Assembly: GCA_001586965.3 (NCBI GenBank)
Contig: LUCW03001034.1
Location: forward strand, 10,001-37,190
Length of the DNA stretch: 27,190 nt
From: Sphaeroforma sirkka
Taxonomy: Eukaryota; Opisthokonta; Ichthyosporea; Ichthyophonida
Direction of reading: 5' to 3'
The position numbers and the translations under genes are program-made. This document shows positions 26,029 through 27,190 of this stretch, in pieces. The notes below the pieces were generated by a model. That model made no database searches. It was not told where the DNA came from and saw only the letters and a list, made by a program, of their open reading frames with translations. Position 1 is the first letter of the stretch. Each line of letters opens with the position of its first letter.

Positions 26029-26604
26029 TACATATATACATATACAAATACACACACACATATATATATATATATATAACATACGGATATATACCATTTT
26101 CATACACGTGCTTCGTAACTTGTACATATGGTGCTACATTTAATGCTATTCGTGAATTCACATATATAGCACAACACACATACATACACACAACAGTTCA
26201 TAGTCACTCATGCATAGTACAACATACGCACATGTACCAACGTACACGATATTCACCACCATATACCACACAAGTCACACGTAGCTCGTTTTATTCACCT
26301 CAGGTCCAATGTTTCACCCATTTAGTAACTGTCAACTTCGGGTTGTAGACTCGAACATAGTACGCTCGAGTGCTTGCCCTACACCCAGTGGCACGTTTAG
26401 ATCTCCACTAATATTAGCATCCACCAACGCAATTGACCTTATTCCGACCACGCCATTCCACACGTGTCTCGCAGAAACGTGAAACGCTTTGGCTGGTGTG
26501 TACTCGCTGGGTGTGGCGTAGTGGCGGTGCTGTTTCTAATACTGTACATCCTTGACGTTGCTGGTGTGGGTATACTCAAACCAGACGGAACCCCACTCTT
26601 CTAA
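12448..26604 (+). CDS. Dispatched-like RND/Patched-family membrane transporter, about 28 exons
   Basis: A 12-TM RND-family protein with a sterol-sensing-type TM2-6 core; animal Dispatched uses a cation gradient to release lipidated Hedgehog. Exons: 12448-12547, 13001-13204, 13326-13492, 13761-13818, 14018-14192, 14411-14498, 14665-14899, 15029-15050 (or -15080), 15218-15529, 15740-16189, 16574-16680, 17023-17116, 17343-17512, 18058-18185, 18467-18518, 18725-19003, 19316-19401, 20266-20501, 20748-20826, 20957-21175, 21412-21509, 22429-22624, 22954-23073, 23739-23844, 24531-24635, 24864-25147, 25564-25797, 26475-26604. Phases agree at every join except exon 1 to 2. Total about 1,510 residues. 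TM1 is near 91-113, and TM2-3 near 388-440. TM4 has [10 protein letters not shown] (454-463); TM5 has LTSMTTAAS, then FGIFMG and [12 protein letters not shown], all very Dispatched-like. TM7 ends near 769. TM8-10 are in exon 26, with GLAVDY (1365-1370) in TM10. TM11 is in exon 27 and TM12 in exon 28. The TM7-TM8 loop is about 530 residues and unusually long. The native substrate is unknown. Confidence 0.87.
12548..13000. other. Dispatched-like intron 1, unresolved boundary
   Basis: Exon 1 ends in phase 1 at GTAAGT (or GTAGTA three bases earlier). The best acceptor, TTTTGCAG at 13000, needs phase 0 for the open reading frame into TM1. Either a small exon of 3n+2 bases lies in this interval, or the acceptor is the weaker CGCAAG at 13010, or the start exon is different. 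No small exon without a stop was found by eye. Confidence 0.5.
14836..14997 (+). repeat. Duplicated end of Dispatched-like exon 7 in the following intron
   Basis: Exon 7 bases from 14836 (CTCAAATGATGATATAATGA, then TGCGGAAACGACAA) recur at about 14955 (CTCAACTGATAATACGATGA, then CGCGGAAACGGCAA), an offset of about 119. The copied piece includes coding sequence and spans the donor at 14900, so the intron contains a diverged ghost of the exon end. Confidence 0.7.
15740..16189 (+). other. Dispatched-like exon 10: TM4 GxxxDD motif plus long disordered linker
   Basis: This single 450-base exon belongs to the Dispatched-like gene. It starts with [19 protein letters not shown], the TM4 segment holding the paired aspartates (D458, D459) that RND proteins of this class use to couple cation movement. 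About 130 residues follow that are rich in Ser, Thr, Pro, Glu and Gly with no predicted helix or membrane segment. The conserved text resumes in exon 11 with [14 protein letters not shown], the amphipathic helix before TM5. In animal relatives the TM4-to-TM5 linker is much shorter, so this is a cytoplasmic insertion, possibly a regulatory or phosphorylated loop. Confidence 0.75.
16748..17010 (+). repeat. Tandem duplication of about 133 bases, Dispatched-like intron 11
   Basis: Both copies begin CCGAGATGGCCGAG (16751 and about 16882). They continue with ACACAC, TTGACTATTG-like text, GGCTATACTAT or GGTTACACTAT, ATTGTAC, and CGTGTCTGGC or CTGTGTCTGGC. This internal intron duplication does not visibly include a splice junction. 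The exon 12 acceptor follows at 17022. Confidence 0.75.
17914..18075 (+). repeat. Duplicated 3' splice site, Dispatched-like intron 13 (88-base period)
   Basis: The real acceptor CCCCCACAG (ends 18057) and the first codons of exon 14 (GCACTGTGTAAGTT) are preceded 88 bases upstream by a near copy with CCCCCACAG (ends 17969) and GCACAGTGTAGGTT. Similarity also extends upstream (ATAACATCCATGCACACAAC). Splicing to the first copy would read seven codons and then TAG, so it is a decoy. Confidence 0.9.
18385..18460 (+). repeat. 32-base direct repeat before the exon 15 acceptor
   Basis: GGCATCATCTACTGACCTGC followed by TCTTTACATCT is repeated once with two or three changes immediately before TCTGCTCACACTGCAG. 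Each copy holds a TACTGAC/TACTGAT branch-point-like motif and pyrimidines, so the branch-point zone appears duplicated. Confidence 0.85.
19844..20290 (+). repeat. Acceptor-anchored satellite array, Dispatched-like intron 17 (about 55-base units)
   Basis: About seven units of the form ACGCTACAACACGCCCAACA, ATCCTACAACCATAAGACTA and TTCCTAGATATATAAC fill the last 420 bases of the 864-base intron. The array ends exactly at the exon 18 acceptor, CCAATCCTACAG followed by GTTCGAAGGACCACTCGA. Its first unit carries a copy of that junction (CTTACAGGTTCGAAGAACCA). All inner units have CTACAA where the acceptor has CTACAG. Confidence 0.9.
20594..20741 (+). repeat. 74-base tandem duplication before the exon 19 acceptor
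   Basis: Copies at about 20594 and 20668 share CACCTGCTGA, TATTGAAAG/TATTAAAG and then GATAATCAAATGGTGATGAA ATAGA. The second copy runs to within a few bases of the acceptor TTACACAG (ends 20747). Confidence 0.88.
21288..21310 (+). repeat. Short telomere-like CCCTAAA motifs in intron 20
   Basis: ACCCTAAACCCCTAGACCCT lies in the intron between exons 20 and 21. It is an imperfect run of three CCCTAAA-type units. It is too short to be a telomere; it may be chance or a healed break. Confidence 0.4.
21990..22450 (+). repeat. Acceptor-anchored tandem array, Dispatched-like intron 21 (about 66-base units)
   Basis: Seven units of about 66-68 bases follow the pattern CTCTACAGATACGTTTACGG, AAAAAGTTAAGGCTCTAAAA, TCCACTATGTACATGTACC, CCACTTCGTA. 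The last unit's CGCTGCAG is the acceptor of exon 22 (22429), whose first codons DTFTEK are the start of the repeat. Units 2+3 and 4+5 are near-identical pairs, a higher-order repeat of about 132 bases. The first and sixth units have lost the AG (CTACGG, CTACAT). Confidence 0.93.
23608..23741 (+). repeat. Duplicated 3' splice region with a dead acceptor, Dispatched-like intron 23
   Basis: ACCTGAGATGCGCTAAGTAG to GTGTTGGCTTGCAAGGG (about 23612-23673) is followed by ACCCGAGATGCACTATGTAA to GTTGTGTCTTGCAGGG (about 23686-23740). The second contains the real exon 24 acceptor (AG at 23737-23738). In the first the CAG is CAA. Both carry ACTAAC branch-point-like motifs. Confidence 0.8.
23838..24175 (+). 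repeat. Donor-anchored tandem array, Dispatched-like intron 24 (about 51-base units)
   Basis: The array starts on the real donor of exon 24 (GTACGTAAGACTTCAAGTT, 23845) and repeats the theme about six more times. Units read like GTACGTGAGACTT, CAAGTTCAAGGAAATAGATA, TTAGTTCATAGGCCAT. Donor-like starts lie at about 23892, 23946, 23996, 24046, 24102 and 24150. Several keep a plausible donor (GTACGTGAG, GTAGGTGAG). Confidence 0.9.
24241..24365 (+). repeat. 22-23-base repeat carrying branch-point-like TACTAAC
   Basis: About five units of TATTACGATATGACATACTA AC follow the donor-like array in the same intron. Perfect TACTAAC occurs at 24285-24291 and 24307-24313, with diverged forms (AAACTAAC, TACGAACG, TACAAACC) on either side. 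The exon 25 acceptor CTCCTACAG is at 24530. Confidence 0.88.
25359..25572 (+). repeat. Acceptor-anchored tandem array, Dispatched-like intron 26 (72-base units)
   Basis: Three 72-base units (25359, 25431, 25503) read AAGGTGTATGGTTCACTTGC, AATCTCATACCCCTTGCATA, CACCACACCCTATCCCTCTG, ACCCAGAGTCTT. The third ends CCTATCACTCCAG and then the start of exon 27 (CCCAGAGACAC). The upstream copies carry that exon start (CCCAGAGTC) but have CTCTGA in place of CTCCAG. Confidence 0.9.
25848..26078. repeat. Compound (TA)n/(TACA)n microsatellite in the last Dispatched-like intron
   Basis: Mixed TATATA, TACATA and TTTATACA blocks of about 230 bases lie in the 677-base intron 27 (25798-26474). The intron's end (CGTGTCTCGCAG) is unique sequence. 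Confidence 0.95.
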
Positions 26605-27190
26605 ATACGGACCACAATCAACAAATTTAACGGTTTGAAAGGTTGAACCCGAGTGCGTTAGCACGGCAATTAGGACACGGTGAAAGCCGTATGATTGGCT
26701 GGGCAGATACTATCGAATAAAGCACACGCCGTATAAGAGTGAGGGGTTTAGGGTTTATGTGTTAGGGTTTAAACGCCGGATGAGAGTGGGGAGTGCAAGC
26801 AAGCAGATTGGGATATGTTCTAGAGATTGCTGGCTATCTGATACGCTCTATTGCGATGTTCTTCCTATACCTCTCACATACGCACCCGTGCACAAGCGGA
26901 GGCACATTGAATTATACTACACTTGTGTATTGTAAGAATGTACTACGCGCAGAGTAAACCTGTGCAACTTCCTATACGGCAAGGTCCAACCGCCATAGTG
27001 ATGATGGCAGAGGGTACTGTATACGAACAATTTGTGTGGTGTATATGCCCCTGCCGTATGCGGACGAACATCTATAGTGGTGCAAACATTCATATAAAAT
27101 ATGAAACTGCATGCGTACAAAACCCATAAAAACATATGTATGCATAGGTACACCCACACATAATAACAAACATATACAACATATACATCC
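26605..27190. other. 3' flank of the Dispatched-like gene
   Basis: The first part is 3' UTR. At 26743-26773 there are three TTTAGGG-like units (GGGGTTTAGGGTTTATGTGT, TAGGGTTT). No convincing exon was seen in the rest on either strand; short open frames near 26917-27169 lack motifs. Confidence 0.5.
26716..26721 (+). terminator. Polyadenylation signal AATAAA of the Dispatched-like gene
   Basis: AATAAA occurs 112 bases after the TAA stop (26602-26604), a normal position for a 3' end signal. No downstream element was identified. Confidence 0.5.

Overview
This window is nuclear DNA from an intron-rich eukaryote. Every gene is broken by GT-AG introns of about 60 to over 1,000 bases. The introns and flanks carry long (TA)n microsatellites, stops are TAA, and AATAAA signals lie just after coding ends. 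An organic-cation-transporter-like MFS gene, an ILKAP-type phosphatase and a Dispatched-like RND protein together suggest a holozoan protist. Large, repeat-filled introns of this kind would suit an ichthyosporean, but the assignment is an inference.

Three genes were rebuilt by hand from splice signals, reading phase and family motifs. (1) Minus strand, 5754 to beyond the left edge: an SLC22-like transporter, eight exons seen (TM1 to about TM7). (2) Plus strand, 6308-11115: a ten-exon PP2C phosphatase resembling ILKAP, with all four metal-site aspartates but a one-base reading-frame break in exon 6. (3) Plus strand, 12448-26604: a protein of about 1,510 residues in about 28 exons, a Dispatched/Patched-family RND transporter with GxxxDD in TM4 and GxxxD in TM10. 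It has a very long extracytoplasmic loop with paired four-cysteine modules and a disordered insertion just after TM4. Genes 1 and 2 are head to head across 553 bases. The three products have no obvious shared pathway.

The most unusual feature is how the introns are built. In all three genes, tandem repeat arrays are not placed at random: they start or end on a real splice junction and include a few bases of the neighbouring exon. They therefore hold rows of decoy 5' or 3' splice sites. Examples are SLC22 intron 1, ILKAP intron 2 and the ILKAP terminal exon, and Dispatched introns 7, 13, 14, 17, 21, 23, 24 and 26. In several arrays the inner copies have lost the splice dinucleotide (CAG to CAA, GT to AC). 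In Dispatched intron 21 the last two units stay open in the exon frame, so an upstream acceptor would add exactly 46 codons. This looks like intron growth by repeated tandem duplication across splice junctions.

The remaining DNA is intergenic (11116-12447, AT-rich; 26605-27190, the 3' flank of gene 3 with short TTTAGGG-like motifs) or intron. No tRNA, rRNA, CRISPR array or intact transposon was recognised.
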